A stretch of 64,000 nucleotides of DNA from Rhynchonema sp. JSB1_4. Its lineage: Eukaryota; Nematoda; Chromadorea; Monhysterida; Xyalidae. This document shows, one piece after another, positions 34,027 through 47,077 of the stretch (positions within the stretch are counted from its first letter, which is position 1; every line of letters begins with the position of its first letter). The stretch spans positions 1 through 64,000 of the forward strand of contig JASAMV010001632.1 of assembly GCA_030248065.1 (NCBI GenBank), given 5' to 3'. The translations under genes and the position numbers were made by a program. The notes under the pieces are model-generated. The model ran no database searches. It was not told the DNA's origin and saw nothing but the letters and a program-made list of their open reading frames with translations.

Positions 34027-37000
34027 ATGTCACTGTTTGTGCCAGGTGAGCAAAAATTAGACTTGGCAAAAACCATTGTGTAAGCTGTGATTTACTCCTG
34101 CGTGTTCACTGAATCTGGTCATCAGCTGGTGGACGTCCGTTGTCATCCGCGATCCTGGTATTCTCTCGAGCCATGGCCACTTGGCAACCCATTGGTTCAC
34201 ACGTCAGCTGCAAGGTCGAGGACTCAATCGGTGTCATCAAACTCGATTCACCAAATACAAAAGTACGTACTGTTATATCGTTATGTTTCGCCAATTTTTT
34301 TAATTGGCAGTTTATTTCAGGAAAACGTGCTCAACCATGCCGTCCAGTCAGAGCTCGGTGATGCTTTCAATAAGATGGCCAATGACACCAATGTCAAAGG
34401 TGTCGTGTTCATGTCGGGCAAACCCAACAGTTTCATTGCTGGTGCTGATGTCAAGTTGGTTGTTCACGCAATTTTAAATGTGCAATACAGTTTGTTGGCC
34501 ATTACTTTTGAACTTCGGAGCAAACCATGTCCAATGGTGGCTAGTCCAGTGTCATTGTTGGACTGCGGCAGCCTGTCCTCTAATCTCTTCTTCCGAGCTG
34601 CAAAAACAATGCTGTTTTGTCAGAATGTTATCGGCATGCAAGACGGAGAAGGAGGTCTACGACATTGCCAAGGGCGGTCAGGAAGCATTCAACAGAATGG
34701 AACAAAGTCCCAAACCGATCGTGGCTGCCATCATGGGCACGTGCATGGGTGGCGGATTTGAGGTGTGTTCCTATTTGTGCATGTTCACACATACCGCACT
34801 GCGTGCATCGTACATAATTCAATGAAGTTGATCTAGATTGTAAACAGCTTTCCTTCAATCGCACTTTGCAGCTTGCACTAGCCTGCCATTACCGTATCGC
34901 GGTTGCCGATTCGAAAACCAAACTTGCACTGCCTGAAGTCATGCTCGGACTACTGCCTGGTGCTGGTGGCACACAACGATTTATGAGATATGTACGTCGT
35001 CAACGGCATAACCTTCTTATTTACATACTAGCGCACGGCATTTTGCAGACTTCATTCACTGATGCATTAACCTACTGCACAACCGGCAAGAACTTGGTGC
35101 CAGTCAAAGCCAAGAAGTTGGGCATTGTTCACCAAGTTGTGCAACCACTTGGACCCGGACTGGAGCCCGCAGATGTCAGCACTCATCATTATCTCGAACA
35201 AGTCGCTGTCCAAACTGCGCAGTGCGTTCTTGGTGGTTCATATCAGCAGGCATGGCTTTCAAGATTTGGCTGTATTCAACGATTGTTTGATGTTTCAGAG
35301 ATCTCGTGTCCGGAGCTCTCAAGACCACAAAAGACAAACCACTTCTCAAACGTTGGCGATTCCAAGTATTCAACAATTTGAGTCTACTGTGTACGTGTAA
35401 CATCACATTCTAGGGATCGTTGACTTTCTGTTGTCAATCGGACTGATTCGTGATCGTCTCTTCTTCCCATTCATCGACTATATGTTCAACAGACAACTAA
35501 AGAAAGTTGGTGGCGGCGATAAATATCCGGCGCCGAAGAAAATCCTCGAAGTACTCAAAGTTGGTCTAGCAAAGGGCGAGGCGGCCGGGTTCGAAGCGGA
35601 AGCAAAGGTTTGTTGAATGATTGTTTTTGCAATATTGTTGCTCGCAAATTATTGTTTGTCATGTCAGGGCTTCAGCCAACTAGCGATGACCAAAGAGTCG
35701 GCAGCCTTGATCGGTCTGTTTCACAGTCAGACTGCGTGCAAGAAGAATACCTACGGTGATCCAGCGCGGCCACCAAAGTGAGAATCAACCGCTGTCGCAA
35801 ACGAACAGCTTCAATGTTGTCAATTACCAAAAGAACTCCGAAATTTCAGGAAGTTGGGCGTATTGGGTGCTGGTTTGATGGGTGCTGGCATTTGTGCCGT
35901 GTCGATATCACGTGGTTATCCTACCGTGATCAAAGACATGAACACGACAGCACTGTCGAACGCTCAGAATCACATTTATCAATATTTGAACAAAGGCGCC
36001 AAGCAGAAGAAACACAGCACGTCAGTCCCGTTATCTTAGTTCTTCTTTATTCGTGTTTTTGTTCTGAGACCAAAAGCTTCGTGCAAGTTTGCTGCATACT
36101 CAAAACGGTTGCTGTTGACTGCTTGCAGATTTGACCGCGACACATGGATGTCCCGAATTATACCATCCGTTTCCTACACCGATTTCCGAAATGTCGACTT
36201 GGTCATCGAAGCTGTGTTTGAGGATTTGGCGCTCAAACAGAAAATCGTGCAGGAAATCGAACAGGTCTGGTGGCAGAAAACCTTGAAAAGAAATCTGTTT
36301 GAAGGTAATGATGTCGACTGATTGCACTATTGCAGTACCTGCCCGCGCACGCCGTCTTTGCCACCAACACATCAGCACTGCCAATCGCTCAAATCGCCTC
36401 AGCGAGCAAACGACCAGAAAATGTCGGTGATTGGTGTTATCTGATTGCATGTTTCTTCTGATTACATTCACGTGCTTTCAAATGCTATTATTGTGACTTC
36501 AGGTAATCGGCATGCACTACTTTTCGCCGGTCGAAAAGATGATGTTGCTTGAAATTATCACGCACGATAAAACGTCGAAAGAAACTGCTGGTTAGTGCCA
36601 TCGGATTGGAGTTTTTTCAAAACACAGGCTGCCGAGGAAATTTTTCCCCGAAGTGTATCAGCTCGGGATGTTCTCGCCAAACTTTTGTCTATTTGATTGC
36701 CGCATTTGAAAACCAAGAAACAATTAATTCTAAGGTAAATAATGTTCGAACTGTTGTTCAGCTGCGGCCGTGCAAGTTGGCTTGAAACAGGGCAAAACAG
36801 TGATTGTTGTCAAAGACGGGCCGGGATTCTATGTTGTACGAGCACTTGGGCCGATGATGGCCGAAGTGATGCGATTGTTCCAGGTTTGGTTTGTGGTCGT
36901 TACTTCCAATTATCTATCTCAACACCCGATTTCAACTCATTTTTCATGTAATTGCATAGATTGGATGCAGGAAGGTGTGAATCCGAAAGAACTGGACAGT

Positions 37001-38528
37001 TTCACTCGATCGTTCGGCTGGCCAGTCGGCACGGCAACGTTGGCCGATGAAGTCGGCATCGATGTGGCTGCACATGTCGCCAGCTTCCTCGGTTGGTTAC
37101 CTTCGCAGTTTGCTTCGCATGGATTTGCTGTCGCACTGCCGTTTATCTGCTTGTCTTTGTACTGGCCGCCACCCCACCACATAATTACAACGACACGGAT
37201 TATCGTGCCAATGTACATCCCAATTTCAGGCAAGGCTCTGGGCGAACGTGCCGGTGGTTCTGATCCGAGAATATTGGAGGATATGGTGTCACAAGGATTG
37301 CTGGGTTGGTGCCCAGTTCATGTTGAATTTTACAGCTATACCTTTCGCAAAATTATGCGTTCACCAACGCTTACATTCAGGCAAGAAGAGCAAGAAAGGT
37401 ATTTTCACATATGACGGCAAGAAGAAGGAAGTGAACAAAGCAGCCGAGGAAATCATCAAGAATTACGCCACTCCGAAACGGGGCTGGTGGGTGGTTGCTT
37501 TGGCTTGTTTTGAGGTGATGTTTCAATAAACTGATACTAATATAACGATGTGCTTCAATACAATTTTTTCAATATATTATAATATAATAAATTGTGCTGT
37601 TGCAGTGATTCGACGGAGGATCGTCAACTGCGTTTGGCATGTCGGTTCATCAATGAAGCGGTGTTGTGTCTGGAAGAAGGCATACTCAGTCGGCCAGGTG
37701 ATGGTGATATCGGCGCTGTGTTTGGCATTGGATTCCCGCCGTTCTGGGGAGGTGCGTTGGTGCTGTTTGTGCTCAGGTGACGGTTCTGCCGGTTCTGTTG
37801 AAAGCCGATGGCCATGATAAGTGGCAAATGTGCAAATGCAAGTTTTATCACAAAGTTTTCCAGCTGCTATTAGACTTAGATTTCCTTATCTTAGGTGCAA
37901 ATTGACTGATCTTATTTGGGCATTTTACGTGCAAAATTAAAAGTTCTGGTCGCAATTTGCTCCTAATGCAGCGGATCCAAGGGGCCATGCATTTGTCAAA
38001 GTGGCCTATGCCTTTCGGAAAAAGTAGGGAAAAGGACCCATAAAGTTCAGTAAGTCAGTTTAAAGGTCTAAAACTTGCACGTCAGAAACACCCATTTCCA
38101 ATGAACTTTGGCAGTTGCAAAGTGCCAAGCGCGCCCGGCCATTATTGTATATAGCATTTGTCGGTATAAAAGCGCCAATTTTCAAACAATCACTGGCTAA
38201 AAATGACTTCAAAAAACGGGACAAACACTGGATAGAAATAATATTTTGAATTTGGCCAAAAGCTGGATCCGCCACTGGCTCCTGACCTCCCAATCAATCT
38301 CATCTCAGGTGCAAATAAATTTTTTTAGATAACTAAAACCAGTGGTTCTAGCGTTTACTCGTTTATTATCGTGCAGGACCATTCCGATTTGTCGACCTTT
38401 ACGGTGCCGATCGACTGGTGGCACAAATGGAGCGATTCCACGCCGCCTACGGTGGCGCAGAATTTGTGCCGTGCAAGACACTGCTCGATCACGCAAAGGA
38501 CACCACTAAGAGGTTCTATCCTTCCTAG
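34027..38528 (+). CDS. HADHA: Trifunctional enzyme subunit alpha, mitochondrial
   Basis: This is the alpha chain of the mitochondrial trifunctional protein, with long-chain enoyl-CoA hydratase (N-terminal) and 3-hydroxyacyl-CoA dehydrogenase (C-terminal) activities of beta-oxidation. Nineteen exons join in frame: 34027-34045, 34126-34262, 34321-34454, 34624-34762, 34872-34991, 35049-35221, 35299-35390, 35414-35607, 35668-35777, 35850-36020, 36129-36264, 36336-36422, 36503-36590, 36762-36883, 36971-37091, 37230-37304, 37381-37486, 37606-37751 and 38377-38528. They encode 773 residues (human about 763). The hydratase part shows SFIAGADV, the oxyanion-hole GTCMGGGFE and [16 protein letters not shown], with both catalytic Glu. 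The dehydrogenase part shows the NAD site [13 protein letters not shown] and the catalytic His in IGMHYFSPV. The first, 19-nt exon (MSLFVP) is inferred only from phase and would give a short transit peptide; a start at the ATG at 34173 is the alternative. No thiolase (beta subunit) gene is nearby. Confidence 0.95.
37752..38376 (+). other. HADHA last intron, no recognised gene content
   Basis: The longest intron of the gene (625 bp) lies between FWGG and PFRFVDLYG. It holds AT-rich unclassified sequence only. Confidence 0.5.
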
Positions 38529-40101
38529 CTGCCTGATATGGTTAATAATTAGCGCCAATTATACAATTTTGATTGTTAGTTTAGCTGTTGTTGTTATACA
38601 CAATTGATCGCTCTATGATTAGATGTACGCCACTTGTTTATTTAGCTTGTTGCTACGTTGTATTGCACGTTGTTGAATGATTGACTTCTTGCTGTTTCCT
38701 ACAGGCTAATGGATGGACATATGCATTTCCGTTTTATTTATTAACGCAGTGATTTGTTTTGTCGTTTTTCACGGATATAATGTTTACGTAATCGACTATA
38801 GACAGCGAGCGGGTACGTTGATTGAAATGTCGTTGGATTCGCACTTAGTGGGTCTAGTTCAATGTTTCCTTTAGGGCCAACCTACCAATACAGCTTTTTT
38901 GTCGTCGACATGGTATATGAATCGGTCAAATTTAATCCGCCAGGTTAGTTTTTCAGATTAATTGTCAAAATTAAATTAATCGCGCGTGAAGCTGGTCTTA
39001 AGTACCAGGCAAGGCATTCTTTAATCGACCATCTTAAAAAAATCCGTATTACTGCTATGATAAGCACGTGCGATTCAATTGCTCAATTCATTGGAAACAT
39101 CCAAATACCATGTCGATGACAAAAAATACTGTACAAAACTGGTGTGCTTTTGGTTTCTGACAATTGTTGCGTCATTAGTGCCCCGCCTCATTGTCTGATG
39201 TTGACATTGCATCAGAAACAGTTCGTCATCACTCGTCTAAATTCTAGGAAGGTACCCTGAATTTATTTACTTGTGATTACTCCTGGCTGGGTGGTGATTG
39301 GTTTTGGTCTCTTCAATCTTGTACACGGTGTTTGGAAAATCAACTGTGACGGTTCAATTCGAGTGTGATTTTTTCTACAACGAAATATTTCAAAAAATAT
39401 TCATGACATTACTGTGGCAACAATTAATAATAAATTATGAGCAGGAACAATATTACATTGGGTTCAATACGTTAAACCTGTTTGAAATAAATTAAACAGT
39501 GTGCTGGTTCCCTCATGCAACGAACAAAATACGCTTTCCCATCCAAAGCAATCACAATTGTAACATTGAAAAAAGGCCGTCAATACATCCACATCACAAT
39601 AAAAAATCGACGCCTAAAGAGAACAAAAGAGGAGGCATGAAATTTCCCGGCACCACAAAGAAAAAATGAATTAGACGGATAGTTGCTAAACACAAACAAC
39701 ATTTCTTTTGAGAAGAAATTCATGATGAAGAATTTCAGTGGTGCAGTTGTTGAAAATGGTGCAGTAAATTAAAATACCTTTCAAAAACAATATAAATTCA
39801 TCATAAAAATAATTCGGTACAATAACGGTGGGAACGATTCTTCTCCAACAAAAAACAGCTCCAAAACCGAACAACAAACACAGCCTAATCTTAGCGATAA
39901 CAAAACTTCCACTCAGATGGTCTCATTTGTTTCAACCGAACTTATCGAATAATATACTCCAGTAGTCAAAGTAAAAACACCAACAGTTCCTAGTTTCATA
40001 GAAATTTTCCGTAATCAAACCCAAACGTCAATCTCCCATTCAGGCGCAAAATCAATGCACAATAATCATAATCAATACGACACGCATACCAACCAATCAA
40101 T
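38529..40101. other. Convergent intergenic region, HADHA / TFG
   Basis: AT-rich, with no coding frame that I can support. It should contain the 3' untranslated regions and poly(A) sites of both genes; an AATAAA lies near 39486. Confidence 0.45.
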
Positions 40102-42758
40102 TCACTGCTGCTGTGGTGGCTGTGCGTAACTGACAAAGCTCGGACGCACGTACTGACCGCCCATCAGGCCACCGGGTCGCGCAAACGGATTCGCTCCCGG
40201 TTGGAAATTGGTGGCCATTGGGGGTGGTCCTATGGGTCCACTTGGGGGTGCTGCCGCCGGTTGTTGTTGTTGTTGAGGGTGTGCACCCATACCTGCAGGA
40301 GGGGGTGTTGGACTGCCGTAGGCTTGCGCCTGACTGCTGGGGGGCTGCATTTGTGGCTGTTGTTGGTAGGGCGATGCGGCCATCGGTTGCGGGGCTGTTT
40401 GACCCATCATTTGCGGCGGGGCTGGAAAGAGTATCACGGACGGTTGAGTGAATAACAAAGACAGAGTCTGAGGAACGAAACCACCAACCCAACGGTTGCT
40501 GCGGTGGTGCCGGATGTTGTTGTTGCATTGGTGGTGGTGGTGCCGCTTGACTTGTCGGTGGCGCACCGTACGGATTCGGCGGCATCGCTTGGCTCGTGGG
40601 CGGACTGCAAAATCAAGCACACAACACACGTGCCCAAGTCCTATTTTTATCATCACAACCATAAATCAATCTTACGCTGGTGGTTGCGGTGGCTGCGCTT
40701 GCTGTTGTTGTTGTTGTGCAAACATTGAGCTTGCCATTGGCGGCTGCGGTGGGGCGCCGGACAGTGGTGCGAATGCTTGCGGCATACCGTTCATTATTGC
40801 TGCAAATTGAGTCTGGCTGTTGCACTAATCAAAAGCAAAATACAATTATCTGTGCTGTGTCTGTCCACATAAACACACAAGTTGGCACAGGCGGTCCACC
40901 CGGGTTCATCTGTTGATGCACAGTTGGCTGGATGGTGGCCACATTCTCAGCTGTCGGTTGTGGCGGTTGCGGCTCTGGCTGGGCTGGTGGTGCGTTGGCT
41001 TGTCTGAATCAAAAAAGGATTGTCGCGTGCCCTGCAAATACTTGCTAAAACAAACTGCTCACTTCGTGTAGAAATCGGCGGCGGGTGGCATTGGCGGTGC
41101 GGACACAGCCGACACCGACGAACGACCGCCTGGTGTATCTGGCTGTGGTGACGCTGTAAATAGTGATGTGTCGGTCACATTATGTGGCAAGATATGTAAT
41201 CGCTAGGACACGTACCGTTGCTGCGAGAATACGGCGGCGCCATCGGCTCACTCGGTGGCAAATGTTGTTGTTGCTGGTGGTAATGTTGAACTTCGTCAGA
41301 CGCCTCGGATTGACGTGGTGATCTGTAAGATCTATCTATGCCCATAAGTTCAAAATTATATTTTTTTGCTGAGTTGAAACTCACCGCTGCGGTTCATGTT
41401 GTTTTTGTAGTGGATCGAATTCCCGACTTTGTTCGATCACCTGCTGCTGATTGGCGCGTGGCATGTACTGCTGCGATCCATCATCGTGCATTGGCAAGCC
41501 TACACAAAGATTTAGCGGTTGTTCACACTATTCTAATACTGTATATCGCAAAAAACCTGACGGGAAAAACCCACATGCCACAACTTTGACATTGCTATGA
41601 AATTGTTTCGTAGTCTGCTAGTAGACTCCACAGTGAATAAACACAAGTGGTGAGTATGGCACTCACTTTCACGTCTATACGATTGCGTATCACTCTCAAT
41701 ATCATCCGGCACCGCTGGTCCGTTGTGTGCGTGGCCGTGGCCGCGACCCGCTTGGCCGCCCGCCTTCGGTTCGAGATCGAGATGGTCCATAAGTCGGATC
41801 GTTTGATCACGAATTCGTCGCAACTCGTTACGAATGTGTTCGACCTCGTCAGATTCCAATGGACGCGGCTCATCATTAACTGAAATGTAGCAGTCCTGCT
41901 CTCAGATTTCACAACTGCGTAACACCGATATATTCTGAAGAGGCAGAAAACACTTACCAAACAATGTCAACTTCAGCTGAGCGTTTGACTGAATGGCAAA
42001 CGACAAGTCACTGTCATCGCTGATGGTGATCAAATCATTATCTGCGAAGAATTCCACCGCTGAGTCATAAATTTAAGGAATTAAGGCGTGATTTGCATTT
42101 GCATTTATGCAGTGCTGTGGCTACTTTTGCGGGGCTGGTAGGGTACATAGGTGGAAAAATCCGGGGCGGGTAGGGGGTAATGTTGATTGATTTGTTGCCA
42201 ACGCTCGGTAGTTGTGGTCGCGTTATTGACTGAAGATGTCCTACAGATCTTCTGCGCATTTGATCGGGTTTCGCCACAGATCGATTGGGCTCGTGGATAG
42301 TGTACCTGGAATCTTGGGGGGGGAATCCGGTTTGGGGGGGGGGAGATTTTTCGGGGCGGGTAGGGTACCGGAGCGAGGCGGGTAGCGGGGTAGTGTACCA
42401 GGCCGGGGCGGGCAGGGTACCATTGGGGGACCCCCTCCCCCCAGCCACAGCACTGCATTTATGCAAACAATACGCTATGTGCACCAGAGTTACAGACACT
42501 CGAAATTTTCAAGATCTTGACATGAGCGGCGTAAGCAAGGGCATCCAAAGCAAAATACGAACCGTCATCAGCGTATTTGAGCGTAACATTATCCTGCGAC
42601 GATATGCGTCCCTTGAATATGCGTTGCATCATCACCAAGAGCTCATTGTAGGTGATATCGACATTGTGAATGGGCACTTTGCGAATATCGCCGCCGAGTC
42701 GAGCTTTGATCACCAACATGCCGGCAGATCTGTGCGCGTTCTCACTCAAAACGGGCAT
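40102..42758 (-). CDS. TFG: TFG protein (ER exit site / COPII organiser)
   Basis: Trk-fused gene protein, which assembles at ER exit sites with Sec16 and promotes COPII-mediated export. Ten exons join in frame on the minus strand: 42563-42758, 41958-42041, 41667-41879, 41385-41499, 41216-41322, 41063-41153, 40879-41003, 40676-40799, 40489-40604 and 40102-40421. They encode about 496 residues. The N-terminal PB1 domain is clear (VIKARLGGDIRKVPI, DITYNELLVMMQRIFKG, DLITISDDSDLSFAIQS). A short coiled coil follows (PRPLESDEVEHIRNELRRIR), then a long low-complexity tail rich in P, Q, A, G and M, typical of TFG. The start is uncertain. I use the ATG at 42758, but the frame is open upstream to an acceptor-like TTTGCAG, so there may be a further 5' exon. 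Intron 1 contains a MITE. Confidence 0.92.
42110..42455. mobile_element. hAT-like MITE family CAGTGCTGTGGC in TFG intron 1
   Basis: This 346 bp element has ends CAGTGCTGTGGCTAC and CCAGCCACAGCACTG. The perfect 8-bp duplication is CATTTATG (42102-42109 and 42456-42463). GTACCCTACCCGCCCC motifs lie at both sides. The centre (42180-42270) matches polybromo intron sequence at 22385-22475 in reverse. Confidence 0.92.
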
Positions 42759-42972
42759 CAATGCAATGAAACTGTGACGCTGTGAATTCAAGTGCTGCAA
42801 ACGGAACGGAATAGTAAAACTTTTGACTTAAAAACTACAAGGTATAAAAAACAGCTCATGAAATCAGGTTTTGTGTTTGTTTTCCTTGCGTTGGGGTTGG
42901 AAACCACCGCCGCCAAGTGCGGACAGAAATCTTCACAAACAGCACCAACGCTGCAGGACGGCCTAAAAGCCT

Positions 42973-43328
42973 GAACCTGACCCTTAGGGGGGATGGGGGA
43001 AGGGTATCTATCTCGAGCCGACCCCAAAGGGTATCTTGAGTAACTAGATTTATGCTTTTGAAAGGCAAAAATAGGTCTTTCGACCTCGGAACCCCTAAAA
43101 ATCGCGCGCTACCCAATAATGGTCATTTTAGGCCAATTTTGGGCAAAAATGAAAAAAGTGCCTATTTTTAGGCCAATTTTGCAGTAAAATTGCATGCAAA
43201 AAACGGCCTTTTTTCGCCTTTTGACGGACCATAAGGGTATCTTGGGCAGCCTCTGGGGAGTATCTCGAGGAACTCCGAAACCTTCCCCCCCTGGGGTATC
43301 TTGGGTCGTTTGGCCTGCCACCACACTG
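42973..43328. mobile_element. CAGTGTGGTGGC-family MITE, 5' truncated
   Basis: It has the same interior as 9532-9984 (GGGTATCTATCTCGAGCCGA, GGGTATCTTGGGTCG) and the same right end CCTGCCACCACACTG. The left terminus is missing and no duplication is found. Confidence 0.7.
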
Positions 43329-43852
43329 CTTTCTATCGACAGGCTTTCCTGGCTCAAGCCAAAGCCCAGGCCGGAAGGGAGAAAAGGGAAATTTTTTAAA
43401 TTTTCTTCCTTTTTTCCCGGAAAAAATAATGGCAATGAAAAAAGGAACGGTAAAAACCAAAAGATGACGGAGGAAAATAAAAAATGAGGAGAAAACGCAA
43501 AAAAGTGAGGAAAAAAATGAACTTAAGTACTTCCGGTAAAAATGAAAAGCGCTGAGATTTGAAGAAAGCCAGCCCTTGGACCACAAACTGACCAATTTTT
43601 CGGGATTAGCAAACCTATCATTAATCTGTAACCCCTAAGGCTACGAGTGTTTGCTGGAAGGGAAAAACACGATTTTTAATTTTAACCCCGAAAAGCCTTC
43701 TTCCCGCTACCCGATGCTTGGCAAATGCCGATATCTGTTTTTAAGAACTGGTTTTAATCGCGAAAAGTGTAATATCCGACACCTTAGAAAAACATGCCGA
43801 TACCCGGCGGGCGGCGGAATCCCGATAGTATGCGAGAGCACGATAGAATCGC
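43329..43852. other. Intergenic repeat-rich stretch
   Basis: A-rich sequence followed by GCCGATACCCGGC-type repeats (43690-43830) similar to polybromo's last intron. No gene seen. Confidence 0.4.
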
Positions 43853-43860
43853 ATTTGAAA

Positions 43861-44726
43861 CAGAGGTCGCAATCGGGCCGGCCCGACCTCAGGCCGGAGA
43901 TTTAGAGGGTCGGGCCGGGCCGGGCACCCGGCCGGAAGCTTCTGAAGTGACTTATTTTACTGAAAAAGTAGGGATTTTTTGTCATCAAAAATACTAAAAG
44001 TTCAAACGGATTCGGCAAGTAAGTGATCAGTATTCTCTATCTGACGACTTTTTCATGGAAAACAATGAATTTTCAACCAAAAGGTTAAAAAAATCGCGAA
44101 AATTATGACAAAAATTGGGTTAAAATTAGGCATGGGCACAATACCCAATACCACCCAATACCCAATACCTGGTATTGGGTGTGGTATTGGGTACCCAATA
44201 CTGACCCAATACCTGGTATTGGTATTGGATGTTGGGCGGCGCGCTTGGTATTGGGTATTGGGTGGGTGCGATTCCATTTAGGCAATACCAAAATGACCCA
44301 TAATTTGTCTAATTTTTTCTAGTCTTTCCCTCAAATTGATGGTTTCCGATCAGAAATTCTTTCGAGTGTCTATACCAGACAACTGAACTTGCCTCTCAAA
44401 TGAGAGAAAAGCACTTTAATCATCATTTTAAACGACCAAAAAGTCAAAATTTTCCCAGATGGTAATCTTCAACTTTGGTATTGGGTCAGGTATTGGGTAT
44501 TGGGTGCCACGCCTGGTATTGGGTATTGGGTGGGTCTGCTCAGCTGGTATTGGGTATTGAGTATTGGGTCAGAGGCCAGGTATTGGGTATTGGGTGGGCC
44601 TAAAAATCGATATTGTGCCCATGCCCAGTTAAAATCTGAGCCAAAATTTCGGGCCGGGCCGGAGCCGGAGATTTGGGGGCTCGGGCCGGGCCGAGCCGGC
44701 CAAACCCGGCCCGATTGCGACCTCTG
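43861..44726. mobile_element. hAT-like MITE, GGGCCGG family, with nested element
   Basis: The ends are CAGAGGTCGCAATCGGGCCGG minus its last base, and CCCGATTGCGACCTCTG. The perfect 8-bp duplication is ATTTGAAA (43853-43860 and 44727-44734). The host body GACTTATTTTACTGAAAAAG to GATCAGTATTCTC is uninterrupted here where copies at 4242 and 11368 carry an insertion. The element at 44127-44627 is nested in it. Confidence 0.9.
44127..44627. mobile_element. hAT-like MITE with TATTGGG arrays
   Basis: This 501 bp element has ends TAGGCATGGGCACAATAC and ATATTGTGCCCATGCCCA. The perfect 8-bp duplication is GTTAAAAT (44119-44126 and 44628-44635). Both sides are made of TATTGGG / CCAATAC repeats. A fragment of the same family is at 8915-8975. 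Confidence 0.9.
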
Positions 44727-44734
44727 ATTTGAAA

Positions 44735-46659
44735 CTAGAAAAACCAAAGTTGAATTCAAATTGTTTCGAGAAATAATTTGACAGAAAACATTTTTCAGAT
44801 CCTATCTACGGCCAGCCGATTCCAAGTAAGGAAAAACCATTTTATTGCCGAAAAACGGGCTTTTTTCGAAGCCGGATAAATGTCCAAAATCAATTTCCGA
44901 AAAAATTATCGATAACTTACTTTTTTCGAAAATGTGTTTTTTGGTCCAAAAAAATAAGAATTGATGAAATGTTGGCGAAAAGTTATCTTGAGGGTTCACA
45001 ACGATGTCATAAAATCGTTTTGAAAGAGATCAAAAACGACCTATAAAAGCGGGGTAGTACCTGGGGGGGTGGGGGGTCCCCCAAATTCATCTCTATCGTG
45101 AACACATTTTGATTGCATCTATCTGTCGTCAACACTTTTGGGCTAATCTATCTATCGTCAACAAATTCTGGGAACAATCTATCTATCGTCAACAACAATC
45201 GACCCCAAAATTGATATTTTTGACTCAAAATTGGTATTTTTCACCCCAAATGCCCAAATAGGCAAAAAAATCGCGCGCAGTACATCTGAGTGCATTTTCA
45301 TTAATATTTACACACATAGTTTTTTTAGACACTTTTTAGGTGCAATTTGCACCTAAAAAATCAGAATTGCACCTAAAAATTCAGGGTTAGGTGCAAGCTT
45401 CCACCTAACATTTTGAGCCCTTATTTCCTTAATTTAGCATTTATACAGCATCTTTTAAGGTTCGAAAACCTTAGAAACGAAAAAAATGCGCTGCGCGGCT
45501 TCTTCGTTCCTTCCACTAAATTCCATCGAAACCTTTGGTGTTTGGTCGACATCGACAAAAAATATTTATTGGTCTGATTGCACTTCGCGCACAGTTAGTA
45601 CCTGGTATTGGTAATAAGATTCAACAAATACTACAGCAGAACATGACAACAGCATTAGATACCAACACAAATTAAACAAAGGGCAAAAGTAAATGAATGA
45701 TAACCCCCAAAAGTGGATATGGTAACATGAAAATTTTACTGCTTCGGAGCTCAAAGTCAAACACTCGCTTACTTCTCAATCGGTTCTCAATAATCAAACT
45801 AAAATTCAACGTGCTACAGAAATTCGGACTTTCCTTCAAAAGTTTGTTTATGCTAAAATCAGTTGACAAGAATAAATTTTGATGAAAGAGTCACTTTGGT
45901 TAGCTGATCACACTGCACTAACACAGCACTAAACAACCGACGGCACATTTGGTGACGCACGACACTGGAACAAAGCAGATAGGTATAAGGCAAACTACGC
46001 CAACACGAGCCCGATTTCGGAGGTGGTGAACTTGCAAAACGAAAGAGAAAATCATCATGCTCCATGTTGTATGCCACAACGTGTAACGTTTCCCAAATCA
46101 GCAGCCACGTCATGAATGTTTCACCATTTTGCCAGCTCCGAAATCGGGCTCGTGTTGGCGTAGTTTTACTTTAAATTGTGACACAGATTATATGAAATGC
46201 ACGAACAAAGTAGATACACAGCACAGAACACAGGGATAAGGACACAAACAAACAGCAGTTTATTTCTTCCGATCATGCAAAATATTATTTTTAATGACCA
46301 ATATTAGACGAGCAGACAACACCAAATATTAACATAATTACATGAGCAATAAATATAATGAAAAAAGGAGAGAGATAAAACGAAACATCAGGTTATGGTC
46401 TGAAAACAGGTATTTGATGTGGCATGCTTGGGAAAGCGACTATTCATTGCGTTCCAACTTTGTTGAACTTCTAAAAGCACGCAAATAGCAGTAAAACGCA
46501 TGACCAGGCAAAAAACACCTAAAATCGGCGTTTTTTATTCAAAGTAGGGTTTGCACCTACTTTGGCCAGCTTGCACCTAAAAATTGGGGGGTTGCACCTA
46601 AGTTGCACCTAGTAAATTTTGAAAAAAAACCCTGTTTACACATTATTATGTCCTTAGTA
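44735..46659. other. Repeat-rich intergenic region
   Basis: It contains TCTATCGTCAACA repeats (45110-45200; also 48410-48520), a GCGCGC motif at 45276, TTGCACCTAAAAA repeats at 45335-45410 and 46550-46612 that may be ends of one 1.3 kb element, and a 31-bp inverted repeat at 45992/46136. No gene is supported. Confidence 0.45.
45992..46166. repeat. Exact 31-bp inverted repeat
   Basis: 45992-46022 (starting AAACTACGCCAACACGAGCC) is the exact reverse complement of 46136-46166, with 113 bp between. Confidence 0.85.
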
Positions 46660-47077
46660 TATACTGGCGGAAAAACCGGTTTTTTATATTTCGTGAAAAA
46701 ACCGGAAAAAACGAAAAAAAAAACGATAAAGAACCGCAGTGTATAAGGATAGGGGAAGCTCAAATAAGGAATTTTTGACACATAAATGTTAGCACAGACA
46801 CTACAGTGGTGCCTATGGGTGTTTCTGATGCTTATTGTGACTAAAATAGTTGAAACAAGCCACATTGACATCGCCCGCGCTCGGCCAAAGTTGTTCGGAA
46901 CAAAAATGTTTCCCAACTTCTGTTAAAAATTGGAAAATTTTGTGAAAAAAGACCGATGTTTCCCGGAGGCTGAGGTTTTTTTGGTTTTTTTCACGTCCAA
47001 GATGGACCCGGTTTTTTTTTCGTTTTTTTCGGCTTTTTTCAGTGAAAAAAAAACGTTTTTTTCCATCCGCCAGTATA
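46660..47077. mobile_element. MITE with TATACTGGCGG ends
   Basis: The ends TATACTGGCGGAAAAACCGG and ATCCGCCAGTATA enclose AAAACCGG/CGTTTTTT-rich subterminal zones. It is related to 47409-47835. A duplication is only weakly visible (CCTTAGTA / ACTTACCA). Confidence 0.65.

Noticed and set aside
36597..36760. Exon-like sequence between HADHA exons 13 and 14
   Set aside because: Skipping it keeps the frame and gives the expected dehydrogenase sequence across the join.
43128..43595. 155-codon minus-strand frame
   Set aside because: It spans a truncated MITE and A-rich filler; composition (F, S, K runs) and lack of motifs argue against a gene.
44127..44627. TATTGGG array as a possible telomere
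   Set aside because: It lies inside a MITE with exact termini and an 8-bp duplication, so it is element body, not chromosome end.
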